This document shows positions 12,162-23,392 of a stretch of DNA of 64,000 nt, piece after piece. Position 1 is the first letter of the stretch, and every line of letters starts with the position of its first letter. The DNA lies in contig BCIV01000010.1 of the NCBI GenBank assembly GCA_001600055.1, positions 62,001 to 126,000 of the forward strand, read 5' to 3'. The DNA is from Filobasidium wieringae. Its lineage: Eukaryota > Basidiomycota > Tremellomycetes > Filobasidiales > Filobasidiaceae. Under the pieces are notes generated by a model. It made no database searches and was not told where the DNA came from. It saw only the letters and a program-made list of their open reading frames with translations. A program made the translations under genes and the position numbers.

Positions 12162-13884
12162 ATGTCAGACCCAAGTAAGTACAGATAACTGAGACACATT
12201 TCAACCGTGGATGATTCTCACACGCCCCCTTCTTAGCTCACGGACGATACCTATTGCCATCTCCTGATCTTGAGATCTCATTTGATCAAGATCCGGGAAT
12301 CACCACTATCCGTCGACGTGTCTTTCTAGACCCACACGCTCCATACCCTCACGACAAAGCGACGTTTTCCGAGGACGTACAATTGACCACAGAAGAATTG
12401 GAGCAGAGCAGGACGCAAGAATGGACATACTATAAAAGCTGGCAGTATTCCGAGGAAAAGCTGAAAGGGGTAGAACCCAAAGACGTGGATGTTTTCCTGG
12501 TTCATGGTGAGTAATCGCCTATCTGTCTTCTACACACAACGCCAAGTACCTCTCCTGAATCAGGCTACAGAGAATACACGTCCGTACCTCCTCTTTGTTC
12601 CCCTTCATTTATTAACTGATCCAATTTATCGCGTTTCCAACAGTGGTAGATACGCATTTCAAGCTAGATGGCTATTAGAAGCAGGCTACCGAGTTATTCT
12701 GCCGGACATGCCTGGAGTAAGCTCTTTCGTGTCGCTTTTCCGTTGATCGAGCCGAAGCTGATTGCCTTGTGGTCTGGTAGCACGGTCGATCGACTGGGTA
12801 TGTACTGTCTGACTAGTAAAGCATCCGTCTTACTGACGCAAACCTCCGCACTTAGGCTCTTCGCGCTCGTCCCTCATAAATCACTCTACGCTTCGACCCT
12901 CAAAGTAGTGATCGACGATTTCTACTCCCTGCCTTCTAACCAGGATACATCCCGGAAGACGTTCATATCCGGCGCTTCAATGGGAGGCATGACCGTGCTT
13001 AGTTTCACTCTACTTCATCCGGAGATGTTCGTTGCGAAAGGCGGCAGAGTTACGGGAACTTTCGCCATGTGTCCTCTCAGTAAGTCATCCCATCATCCAT
13101 ACGGTACGGGAAACGAAATACTGATTTGACGCGGATTCTGCTCGTCGCAGTCGGAACGGAAGTAGGCCCGGGGAAGACGATAAGAAGTATGGCGGGATTG
13201 TTTGCAAAGCTGTTTCCCACTCTTGCTATACTTCCCGGCTCCGAAGGTACGTCTTTCGTACTGATGATACGCTCTCACGATGAGCGGCACTCATGCGCCT
13301 TGATCCGATACAGGGAACGTTACGGACGATCCTCGAGTGGAAGAAGAGTGGGCGAAGGATCGTGAGTTTCTTTTCGCAGAATCATGACCGAATCGTTTGA
13401 TGGATATTGACTGAGCCTTACCAATTAGCTTTGATGTACAACGAGAAGCTCAGGGTAGGAACGGGTGTCAGTATGCTCCAGACGTTCACTGAGCTGGTCG
13501 AGAGGGCTTCGGAAATTACCACTCGTATGTCCCCTATCCTCCAGTAAGCTGGTAACAGCAACGATCCCCTCCAATCTGACCCGTTCTCACCTTTCGTCAG
13601 CCGTCCGGATCGTACACGGAGATAAAGATCGAGCGACATCCGATAAAGTCTCTATGGAATTCATCAAGAACGTCTCGAGCACCGACAAGTCTATCAAGAT
13701 CTATGAGGGCTACGAGCATGTCATGGTCCGAGTGAGTTGTGACTGTTTTATTCTTGTGGACTCCGGTCGATTGATCTTTTGCGACCTTGAATAGGGGTTC
13801 AATGGGGTGACGGAGGAGAAGGATTTGTTGAAGAACAATGAGGTGATGCGTGATTGGGTTGGTTGGATTGGGGATCGTTCTTGA
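12162..13884 (+). CDS. Alpha/beta hydrolase, monoacylglycerol-lipase-like
   Basis: Eleven exons: 12162-12174, 12237-12506, 12564-12579, 12644-12716, 12781-12797, 12856-13079, 13151-13246, 13314-13361, 13429-13524, 13601-13731, 13795-13884; 357 aa, in phase. It includes a 13-nt first exon and 16- and 17-nt internal exons. Seen: VFLVHG with the oxyanion-hole strand, RVILPDMPGHGRSTG, the nucleophile elbow GASMGG (Ser nucleophile), VRIVHGDKDRATS carrying the acid, and YEGYEHVM with the likely catalytic His. The order and spacing are those of the MGL/lysophospholipase branch (Hydrolase_4). Substrate is inferred as a monoacylglycerol or similar ester; no signal peptide is visible, so cytosolic or lipid-droplet location is likely. 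Confidence 0.82.
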
Positions 13885-13931
13885 TTCGTTGTAGACAAGG
13901 TTTGACTTTATAATCCCGACAAGCGATCTAA

Positions 13932-14531
13932 TACATTGGTCCAGCGAGAAGGAGACCGGCGAGGAACAGAACAACAAGAGCCGGGGATGTTACCATTATC
14001 AGCTCGGACGAGGGCGAAGATGAAGAGCTTGATGCCTCTGATCATGCCAATGACTCCGGTCAAAATCATTCCACCACCTCCCGCAATAGTGATTCTCACA
14101 TTCACAAAAAGAGAAAAAGGACAAAGACAAAGACTCCTCCTGTCATCGATTGGACAAGTAGAAGACTGCGTCCTTTGTGGAAACACTCTCGAAATCCAAT
14201 CATTTCAGAGGTGAAACACACTCAGCTACGTCTTCATAGTCCTGAAAAGAATCACACCAATGATTGGCAAACATTCAAGAAGAAACTGGATGATATGACG
14301 AAGCCTTCTGCAGCATTGTTCAATATGGATGAACTACAACACACGATGAATGTGGCTCCATCACAATTAGCCCCTACAACATGCTTGCTTGATGATTATA
14401 TGTCACCTCATAAGGTTCTCACCATACCTCTCCCCCTCGTTGTGATCATGGCTGGACGTGGGTTGACTAAAGACGACAAGGACGAGGATGGTCCGAAACA
14501 CGCGGAGAGAGTGAAGAAACTGTCCGTCTGA
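13932..14531 (+). CDS. Hypothetical acidic/basic low-complexity ORF, start not found
   Basis: An open frame of 199 codons with no ATG near its 5' end. Its composition looks coding: an acidic cluster (IISSDEGEDEELDASD), a Ser/His/Asn stretch, a basic nuclear-signal-like run (HKKRKRTKTKTPP), then ordinary mixed sequence to a stop at 14529-14531. A first exon carrying the start codon could lie in the hydrolase 3' region, or splicing may change the end. No domain recognised. A competing forward frame (to 14214) contains a lone CVLCG. Treat as an unverified gene fragment. Confidence 0.3.
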   Translation, partial: YIGPARRRPARNRTTRAGDVTIISSDEGEDEELDASDHANDSGQNHSTTSRNSDSHIHKKRKRTKTKTPPVIDWTSRRLRPLWKHSRNPIISEVKHTQLRLHSPEKNHTNDWQTFKKKLDDMTKPSAALFNMDELQHTMNVAPSQLAPTTCLLDDYMSPHKVLTIPLPLVVIMAGRGLTKDDKDEDGPKHAERVKKLSV

Positions 14532-14821
14532 AGGTCCGTGTTCATGCAGGTCTCTTTTCACAGTAAGAGGGAAGAGCGATGGCCCCGAGGGAAATGCACG
14601 GACGACATCGCCCATCCTGAGCGTCGACTTGAAAAGCAACAGGTGGTAACGATCCAGATCATTGCGCTTCGATAACGTCGCGGGTTCGATTCACGCTGAC
14701 ATCATTATTACTTTTGCTCGAGGCGGGGATCTTATCTATCAGCTGAAGAGATGAAGTGATTGCTCGTGTCCGATTTCATAGCCTCTTCCTTTCCTGCACA
14801 ACCTACTAAAGATATCGCATC

Positions 14822-15427
14822 ATGTCACCTACCGATTCTCAACCCAAAGAGAAACTAGCCCCGGCTGCATCCTCAGCGAAGAGCACCCCCTCGTACGGTA
14901 ATCTCTCGCAACCTAGTCTTGCACGTAGAATCACCGGAGCCTTTGATGACGTGTATGTACTTGGCTGGGCTTTCGTTGAGACCTTGTTGTCGGTAAGTAC
15001 TGTCCCTAGAGACTAGCTCGTTGGCTGCGAACTGATCTTGCGAATTCATCTCGGCCCCACTTCTCCCCATGACAAAACTGTGTATTTCTGCGCAACCAGC
15101 CCATCCTAGACCCATCATCATGGACCAGGCTTCCTAGTCAAGGTCCTACCCCTGAAACTCCTCGTCCTCTTTTCGGTTCTGGAGGCAACCGTCTCAGCGG
15201 CGGAGGTGGATCTTGGTTTGGTGGCGGTGGTGGAGGAGGAGGTTCCGGCAACGGAAGCGGTGGAAGGAGGACTGGTGGGTTCGGGACCCTTGGCGGTCTG
15301 TCTGGTAGCGGTGGAAGTGAGTATCCCTTAGCTTGTGTCCTTTGAGAATTGTATATAAGAACACCGCTGATCTGAGCTCTCATCTACCTTCACAGCGGTC
15401 GACGGATGCCGAGGAACTTGTGGTTGA
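14822..15427 (+). CDS. Small Gly-rich membrane protein, SelK-like
   Basis: Exons 14822-14992, 15100-15316 and 15396-15427; 139 aa, in phase. Layout: a hydrophilic Ser/Pro N terminus, one hydrophobic segment (VYVLGWAFVETLLSPIL, about residues 42-58), a Pro/Arg patch, a long Gly/Ser tract (residues about 80-130), and the C terminus VDGCRGTCG. A single N-terminal-half membrane span, a Gly/Arg-rich tail and a Cys-containing C terminus are the outline of the SelK/SelG family of small ER proteins tied to ER-associated degradation, in which Sec sits near the C terminus. Here Cys would replace Sec. Similarity is architectural; sequence identity outside the tail is weak, so the function is tentative while the gene model is well supported by splice sites. 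Confidence 0.5.
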
Positions 15428-16038
15428 TTGGATCAATGCCTTGAGGAACCGGAACCTTTCCATCTCCGATCGACGACAATGTAACAGGATTCGAGAACGT
15501 TGTATGACGAACGCCCATTCTATATCGCAATCTATACCTTCACAAGCTACGAACCAGGCTGCGCCACGGAAAGACTGACAAGTAGATCTGATCGAGTTGC
15601 TGAAATAACTGGATGCTCATGATCTTCCATTTCGAACCAGCCATTACCCTCGATCTGATCAGGTCAATATTTTATAACCACAATCTAGCCACCCCAACCT
15701 TCACTTCTACTTCCTCTGCCACACCCGCTTCCACCTCCACACTCCTTACTGCTGCTATCAAGCTCATTGAACCAATCATTATCTCACCTTCTACCAATAC
15801 CACCTCACAATTTCTGGAACACTACCACCACAACTGGGGGTGGCATACGCTATGCTACTTCATTGTTTGGAAGACAATTCAGAATGGGAGGTTTTGCCGA
15901 TTACTATGCGCACCTCTTGTGGTTGAAGTGTATTGTGGGCTGAGTAATCAGAATGCGAAAGATAAGTCCGGATCTTTCATCGCTAAGAGGTTCGGATCTA
16001 CAGTAACGGTCAACCGTATGTATTCCTATTGCACTATC
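15428..16038. other. Intergenic region between convergent SelK-like gene and FMP40
   Basis: About 610 bp. A forward open frame (15613-16131, 172 codons, Thr/Ser-rich) overlaps the antisense 3' end of FMP40 and shows no domain; it is not called. No RNA gene or repeat seen. Confidence 0.4.
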
Positions 16039-18730
16039 TTAACTGCTACAACTACACTGGAAACCAAGCATACCCTTGGGACCCATACCGCAAAGACGCT
16101 TCTCTTCCTTCTCTTTCTCGGACAGTTGTGATCCGGCCTCGGCCAATTCGCCTCCGTACGGCTCGAATGGGTTGGTCGCCATCTTTCATGCCGATCCTGT
16201 CAGCCAGGTTGCGGAAGGACATAGTCATGAGACTTACCTTCATGATATCCCCGAGTACTTTTCGTCGCGGAAGACCCTCCCCTCGCTCCAACTTGGCGAT
16301 GGTCTCTTCCAGTATCCACTGGCGCAAAACGAAACGAGGGTTCGATTTACGCATTTCAGCCGAACGCGCTTCTTCCCAGTCTTTACCCTGAGCTTGCTCC
16401 TCCCATGCGGCTTGATCCTTAACGATTCTCTCCGCATACGTCTTGAGCCAAGGTTTGAACGAGTTGATGGCGCCCTTCTGATTGTCCGCCTTGGCCGTCT
16501 CAACCAATCTTTCCGAGACAAATTCGAGCTGAGCCGCATTACCTTCTTCCAACATACTCGGCTTGAACCTGCAGAGTGCTCGGAAGGACGAGTGGAAGTC
16601 CAAATCGTTCGTGGCCAAGATCGACAGGAATGGGTCCACAATGGTCGACAATTCATCGCCCTCTCCCAGTAAGCCAAATCGCTAAGACGTAAGTTGGATG
16701 GTTAGGAGTCTGTTTAATTGTGTCAACTGTAGAAGACTCACCTTGGAATATAACCTCTGGTACTCGGCCTTGAAAACCTTCATAGCAGCCGTCTCCACCT
16801 CCTCACCAAACTCCAAGCCAACCTGTCTCCATTCCTCCAGTTTATCTTGATCTTCTATATCCGACCACCCTTTTCCAATCGCTTTACCAGTCTCGGTTTC
16901 CGCACCAATGACTTCGGCCAGAGTTGAGGAGAGCTGAGCGATGGCGAACAAGATCATACTGGGTTGTTTTCGATAGTCGTATCGCCCTTCATGATCCGAG
17001 TGGTCTGTCAAGCATAGATCAATCAGCTTTACAGCTAGTCGATATTGAGCGATACCTACTGCAGATATGGTACGGGTCGTATACATCCATGAAAGCGTAT
17101 GGACCTGTAACATGGTTCTTCATATTTAATCTCGTGCCACCGATCGCGAAAGCAAATTGACGGACCATAATCAATAGTCAGTCCCAGAACGCTAACATTA
17201 TCCGTATTGATGACCCCATGACAGAAGCCATATACCTGTTCGCTTGATGCCATCAGCGCCATTTTCACGCTCAGTAGATAAAAACGCACGAACCTGCCAA
17301 GCAGCGACCATTCTAGCATTCCTTAACGCACTCTCCATAAGCAGCTTCTTCCCCCACGCCTCCCCCTCCGCCAAACCAAGATCCAGACCTCCAGGTCCTG
17401 CGACCCATTCCCCAAGTACTCTCAATCCTTCCAAATCCCTCTCCAAGCTCCTGCCACCGCCACCACCGGGCATTCCGAGCATGAAGAATTGCATGTTCCT
17501 CGCTTCCTCTGGAGGATTCAGGATTTCGAAATTCCCAATCCGAACGAAAGAGGGAGCTAGACGAGCCAAGAGGGAGGAGGGTTCGGGACCGTTCTCACGT
17601 TGAACTTGGAGTTGGTCTTCTGGGTGAGTCAAGAGGGCTAGGGAACGAGATGTGGGGATTTGAAGAGCTGCCATAGCTGTATTTGCGTCCAAGTTTGTGG
17701 TCAGCATCTTCCGAGCTGAGATTTGATATAGCGATATGACAACTCACCCTCCGCACAGAGATACTCTCTGACTCCACTTCGGAGTACAGCCAGACCATCA
17801 GCAGATCGAGAGAAAGGCGTCCTACCTGACCCTTTCAACTGAATCTCTTGCCTGCCTCCGTCCTTAGAATACGTCTCCACTGGATCAATAGTATCACACC
17901 GATAGTCATGTAATTAGTTGACAATCGATCACAACGATGAAAGAGCACGTACGGATAGAAATGGCTCGTCCATCACCTAGTTGACCAGCCCACGAGCCGA
18001 ATTGGTGACCTGCATAACGAGAGCTCCATGGGCCGTATTCCATCCCTGCCTCATCCCCGATCATGACTTTACGCCCTGAAATCACATCCAGCAGTACTTG
18101 ACCTGCTTCATCGAGCTTGATATCAGAGTCTGGGGTGGAGCTGGATTGGCCGGTATATTCCAGAGCGTTCCCGACGTCTAGAAGGGGAAGATCATCCTTG
18201 AGGCAATCCTCAGAAACCCCCAGTAATTCAGGTCGCCATGCTTCTCTGAGCTGACTCGTCTTTGCTGATAGCCCGTTCTCGCCTTTAGACGCCGAATCAT
18301 CATCGGCTGGTTTGTAGTCATCGTACCTTCCTAGCCATTCTTCCACTCCTATCTGTCTTTCCCCGGAACCCGGCTCGACTCTCTGTATCCGGTAAGGGAA
18401 TTCAAGCGGTAATGGAGTAACTCTAGCCCAATGGCCAGTCTTCGCAAACGATCGGGATCTTCTCTGGTCGACATTTGGAGTGGGCTCAGAAGGACCGGGT
18501 TGACCAGAATTCTGTCCGAGATCGATCTTGTTCAGCTGACGCTGCAAGACCTGTGGGGGAAGGGGAAGATGTGTGATCGGGAGTTTAGTTGCGGTGGTCA
18601 TCTTGCGGATGGTCCGTGCGGTTGCGTTTGAGTGATATGGATTCAATCTGTTTGTATGGAGATACATTCCAAACCCTTTGGTCAAGTTTCTCGAAAGATC
18701 TGTTGAGAGAGGCATCCAAGCCAAAACCAT
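16039..18730 (-). CDS. FMP40: Selenoprotein O homologue, mitochondrial protein adenylyltransferase (AMPylator)
   Basis: Exons (minus) 18730-17953, 17879-17748, 17676-17294, 17235-17166, 17104-17060, 17004-16742, 16681-16238 and 16182-16039; 752 aa, in phase. SelO is a pseudokinase-fold enzyme that transfers AMP to proteins in mitochondria and responds to redox state. Signatures: [67 protein letters not shown] and [10 protein letters not shown]. The C terminus ends CSCSS, so Cys occupies the place where vertebrate SelO has selenocysteine. The first 45 residues are rich in Arg, Ser and Asn with almost no acid, consistent with a mitochondrial presequence. Three introns use less usual positions (donor GTCCGT at 17165) but phase and family spacing agree. 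Confidence 0.92.
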
Positions 18731-18851
18731 ATCGATAATCGCAACTTCGCTCGCCTCTCGTTCCCGGTCTTACGTCATCAATCCAGTCAATCGTCATCAT
18801 CGCTACAACAAGCAACAAGCATCTCATACAACACCGCTCCGCCCCTTTACC

Positions 18852-20712
18852 CTACTTCCAGATGTTCTGGAACGGATCATCTTCCACTGGCTTACTCGCC
18901 TGTGATGGTACACCAAACGATCCGAAGCCATCGTTCGATGCCGGCGCGGGAGCGACATTCCCACCCCAAACGTCTTGAGAGGACACATAATGGTTCATCC
19001 CTCCACCCGACTGGTTCTGACCGGAGCTCGTTGTAGAGTAGGGCATACCTTGAGACTGAGCGGGTGCTTTTGATTGTTGCTGCTGCTGTACCGGCTGTGT
19101 CTGTCCGACAAAGAGTAAGCCACCTGAAACTCATCTCCCGACAATCCCCAAAACTCACCACGGGAGTACTCCACGGATCAGCACCCAACCCCATCCCCCC
19201 GAACCCGCTCGTAATCCCATTCATTCCCGTCCCCGCACCTCCAGTCGAACTGGTAATCCCACTATTGGCATTCCAGGAGGCGTACCCGGCCTGAGGGTTC
19301 GTAGCGATCGAAGGGGGCGAATACAGGGGAGGCTGCGTTCTCCCAGCCTGTTGCTGCTGCTGCTGCTGAGGTTGGGAGAACGAACCCATCCCACCGAAAG
19401 AACCGAAATCCCCAAATCCACCCTGACCCTGTCCTTGACCTTGAGTCTGCGCCTGAACAGGTGGTGCGCTGGAGAACAAGCTCATAATATCCTTATGAGA
19501 ACTTTTGTTCGAAGACACGGTAGGCGGTTTGAAGTCGAGTTCGAACAAGCTCGAGTTGGAAGTCTGAGCGGGTTGGGCAGGAGCGGGAGTAGGAGCTGGA
19601 CTGACGACCGCTCCTAGTGTAGGAGGTCTGTTCCCCGGTACAGCCGGTGCGGCGCTGAACGTAGCGGTCGGCGTAGGCGTGGGGGCGGGGGAAGTTTCGA
19701 ACCCCCCAAAATCACCCGAGAGTAAATCCACCTGAGGTAATTTCCTCAGTGAAGCCGAGGAGACTTGTTTGGGTCCTGCCGTTGCTGAGAGAAGAGGATG
19801 AGCGGTCCTTTGTCCCGTCGGAGTCGCTCTTGGTGGAGCTGAGGCGGTGGTTGGTGTGGGTCGAGAGGCGGGAGTAGGAGGAGGATCGTAAGCACCTGTC
19901 GCTCTATGGGATTGTTGAGGGGCTTGAGAAGAGGTAGGAGCGGAAGAGGTCAAGGGTTGCGATTCTGATTCTAACATGCTTGGATCCCGAGGTGGACGAT
20001 CGGAGAGAACCCATTTACGAGACTCGTACTTTGATCGAATGAATGATTCTATTTTGCTACAAGCGAGTTGGTAATCAGAATCTAGTTTCGGACAGTACGG
20101 GGGGGAAACCACTTACTGGTCAGGTGGCAGATGACCTGCTTTGAGATGCGCTTCCCAGTATAGATTCGCACGTCTGTTTCCCCATTTCGTGATTGACTAT
20201 TCTCGAATCACGATGTCAGTAACTCATGCACGTCAAAGGCAGTAAGTTCAAGTTGGAAGGATGCACTTACCTCCATCTGCTCAGGCTGCCAGATATCTAG
20301 ATCGATACTTTTCACTTTACTTATATGTGTTCCCATCGATCGATGAATACCGGAACAACGGATACAGAGGAAGACTCCACTGTAATTGAGACGAGACGGA
20401 TGAAATCAGACCAGGCGAAAGGCTCAAATTTGTGCAGAACTTACAGGTTCCAAGAAGCCCATCGTGCGTCTGTTCAAGACAAGACGTCAGTACAGAGCCA
20501 CCTCTTCAGGCTAGGCACTTGATAAGGCCAGACGGTCACATCCCACTCACCGTTCTTTTTGCAGTCCGCACAGTTTTTGTTATCGCCAGTCTTGACCAGC
20601 TCACGTAGCGTTCGAGCGTTCCGATCGGTCGTGGCTTTATCTACGGGGAGAGTCGTCAGGGGTGTTCGCTAATCGAGCAACGATAGGAACTGGACTTGCC
20701 TTGACGAGACAT
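18852..20712 (-). CDS. AGE2: ArfGAP of the Age2/SMAP type
   Basis: Exons (minus) 20712-20700, 20640-20551, 20469-20445, 20379-20271, 20196-20117, 20056-19159 and 19100-18852; 487 aa, in phase. The first intron is GC-AG (donor GCAAGT at 20699). The N-terminal 120 residues are an ArfGAP zinc-finger domain: [19 protein letters not shown], then [20 protein letters not shown], with the Cx2C...Cx2C ligands and the catalytic Arg of HRSMG. The rest is long, disordered, rich in Ser, Pro, Gln and Gly, with a polyglutamine run and FG/FGGF motifs, ending [14 protein letters not shown]-type ends often bind EH-domain or clathrin-adaptor proteins. It should stimulate GTP hydrolysis on Arf at the trans-Golgi network or endosome. 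Confidence 0.9.
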
Positions 20713-21027
20713 CTCCGGTAGTTCTACTACTGTGTAGTTCAAGAAGTCAGTCTTCCCAACGTTGGTGCTGCCTGCCAGCTGGTACAGTAGAGCTCTATTG
20801 ATCGCTATCACGCTGGCCATGTTGACGTTGAGACTGGCGGTGAACTCTAAGTGGAGGTCAGAGCTGATACTCATCGCTCTATTCCAGTTCACATATCGAC
20901 AAGCATGACCCCACAACAGAGTTAAGAGTCCGACCAAGGACGAGTTACTTTTCTCGTTGAAGATCACAGATCAGGGCTTCTACTGGAGGTTCCGCCTGTT
21001 CTACCTTGATTACTTCGAACTGTCAAC
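20713..21027. promoter_or_regulatory. Divergent intergenic region, AGE2 / GDT1
   Basis: 315 bp between two outward-facing start codons, so both promoters lie here. No recognisable TATA box or factor site. Both genes act at the Golgi, which could suit shared regulation, but that is only an inference. Confidence 0.35.
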
Positions 21028-22218
21028 ATGAGCGAAATAATACCCAGCGACACGCCTTTCCGTAAGTCCTGTCTGACCCTAATCCTAGTTGTTTCCGGGC
21101 TCAACATCGCACTTTGCATCCTCATAGAGGCTCTGGTGCAGTCTTTCACTGTCATTCTGGTGTCAGAAATCGGGGACAAGACGTTCTTGATCGCTGCTAT
21201 CATGGCCACCAGGCATCCTCGATTGACCGTTTTCAGCGGAGCATTCGCGAGTTTGTTGGTCATGAGCGTATTGAGTGCTGCTATGGGAAAGGTCATCTTG
21301 GGATTGATTCCTGCAGTGAGTCGTTGTCGGAATCTTTCTCTGTAGTGTCGAGTTTAACCAACGAGCGCTCATTCATATCAGCGATACACGCAATTCGTTG
21401 TAAGTACAGGGATACGGTGCAGTCCGCCCAGGAAAATGCTAAGTGTATTATCCACATCCTTAGGCAGCTCTCCTCTTCCTCGTATTCGGTATCAGAATGG
21501 TCCAAGAAGGACTCAAGATCCCTGCCGGTAACTCGCACATTCAAGAAGAGATGCGTGAAGTGGAAGATGAGCTAGAAGAGGAGGACGGGATGATGGACTT
21601 TACCGGTCGACAAGAAGCTCTCGAAATGGAAGAAGGACTCAGTTCCAAGACGACCAAAAGAGGACCAACCATAAACACTCGTCCTCATCCTCTCTCCGCT
21701 CCTCAAAGGAAACAGTCCCTCTCTGGAAAAGTTGATAGCTTCAAGAGTAAATTCGCTGCAAAGGATTTGAAGAATAGGACGAGAAACTTTTGTTCCCTCT
21801 TCTTCTCCCCCGTATTTGCCCAGGCGTTCATCTTGACTTTTTTGGGAGAATGGGGTGATCGAAGCCAGATCGCTACCATCGCTCTAGCGGGAGCTAACGT
21901 GAGTTGATACAGCTACTTGTGTTCGGTTTTTCGATGCTGACCAAAATACATTTTTGTAGAGTGTTTCGATTGTCGCTTTCGGGACGGTCATGGGCCATGG
22001 GATATGTACTGCAGGTGCAGTCATCGGAGGTCGTTATCTTTCCACTAAAATCAGTATCAGGCATAGTGAGTTTGCTCTGAAACATACTAATTCAGTCTGC
22101 TCCTACTAAAACCTCTCGATTACCTCTAGTCACTCTGATCGGAGCGGCCATGTTCTTATTCTTCGCCGGTGTATACTTCTACGAAGGGTGGACCGCAACC
22201 GACCTGGTCACTTACTAA
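21028..22218 (+). CDS. GDT1: Gdt1/TMEM165-family Golgi Mn2+/Ca2+ transporter
   Basis: Exons 21028-21061, 21128-21315, 21382-21399 (18 nt), 21464-21898, 21960-22065 and 22130-22218; 289 aa, in phase. The two halves carry the family signature: EIGDKTFLIAAIMATRH in the first and EWGDRSQIATIALAGAN in the second, each within a three-span membrane bundle, joined by an acidic cytosolic loop (EEMREVEDELEEEDG). UPF0016 proteins exchange Ca2+/Mn2+ for H+ and supply Mn2+ to Golgi glycosyltransferases. The 18-nt exon encodes RYTQFV between IPA and AALLFLVFGIRM, needed to restore the conserved third span. No long signal peptide; the N terminus is short compared with yeast Gdt1. Confidence 0.92.
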
Positions 22219-23392
22219 GAAAATGGAGCGCACGCGACGCACTACAAGTGGAGCGAAGCATTACGAGGCGAAAGGGGCGCAGAGCAGATGGGCTCTTTTG
22301 TAAAAGCCACGAGAGAACGTATGAGGAGCATAGATGGATATTTGCATTTCACAATGAGGCCGGGAAGTGAGGACGACGGTGTACGGAAAAGCCCGCATGC
22401 AGTGGTAGTCTGTAAAAAAAGAAACCAAATCAGAGCTAAGCATTGGTGCCTTCGAATAAGGTTATTATCAACAAGCAAGCTGGCTTGGTCAATTCACAAT
22501 TCCGCAGGAATTAGCCGAGAATCACTGCTTGGAATAGTTTCTGGGTTCTCTTGATTTTCGAAGTGCTCCACTCCGGTCCATTTCAGGTTGCAATTGATCA
22601 TAAAGGAAAGGTTGACGATATCGCTGGACCGGCGAGAGATATGGAAATCCATAATGGATGTCAAACAGCATACCTATTTCCCGCCTCAGCCGGACTGTAA
22701 TCCCTATCATAGGTCAAACCAATCCAAGAAGACAACTTGACAAGAAGACCAGTATGATCCTCCGCTTATCAGTGTCTTTTGAGCATATATGCATCATACT
22801 CCTTATACTTGTCAGGTCCCGTAACTGTTTCATCTCGTGCACACAAGTCACACAGCGAAAGCGTCTGCTTCTGCATGCATACGAGAAATCCCAGGTAGTC
22901 TTCAGACACATTGACCCACCCAATCGAATGGGCGGTTGACGACCCCGGAGTTGCTTCAGTCCTTGGTCGATGGCCGGGCTACAGCTGGATCAATGAATTC
23001 ATGCACGGCAATGGCGGACTTCTGGCGAAATAAGAGTCTGTTCGATTTTGAACCTATCTTGTTGATAAACCTGCCTCACGATTCTCTTTGTTCCGAACGG
23101 GTGATGGCCCTTTTATTTAGGCAGGTTGTCGGTCAATCGGTCACAGAGATACCCGGAGAAATCTGAATATCTGAATAATATGGTCAAATCCCATACCACG
23201 GGATCTCATCTATATCATCACTCTTGGACGAAACATCACTTCTCTTGGTTCTGAGAAGCGCTGATACAAAGCATGCGACATGGAGACTGACTTGAAGAGA
23301 TTCAATCAGGTGCTACTGCTTCCTCCCAGAAAGGCGCACAAATGTCATGTATAGGTCGTTACAACAGGTCGTTTCCATCTCGTGTATCAAGC
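22219..23392. other. Long intergenic region between convergent GDT1 and PUT1
   Basis: About 1.17 kb between the 3' ends of two convergent genes. All open frames here are short, lack conserved motifs and have no matching splice signals. It presumably contains the two 3'-UTRs. No RNA gene or repeat recognised. Confidence 0.4.

Noticed and set aside
14641..14705. Possible tRNA, from the GGGTTCGATTC B-box-like word at 14681-14691
   Set aside because: The T stem has a mismatch, the needed 5' acceptor strand (GATGTCA) is absent upstream, and no D or anticodon arm can be folded.
15613..16131. 172-codon forward ORF downstream of the SelK-like gene
   Set aside because: Low-complexity Thr/Ser composition and overlap with the antisense coding end of FMP40.
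5913..22218. A functional cluster of Golgi genes (RGP1, AGE2, GDT1)
   Set aside because: They are separated by unrelated metabolic genes and differ in orientation; no shared control element was seen.
22219..23392. Several 60-90-codon ORFs between GDT1 and PUT1
   Set aside because: They overlap on both strands, lack motifs and start context, and fit chance expectation.
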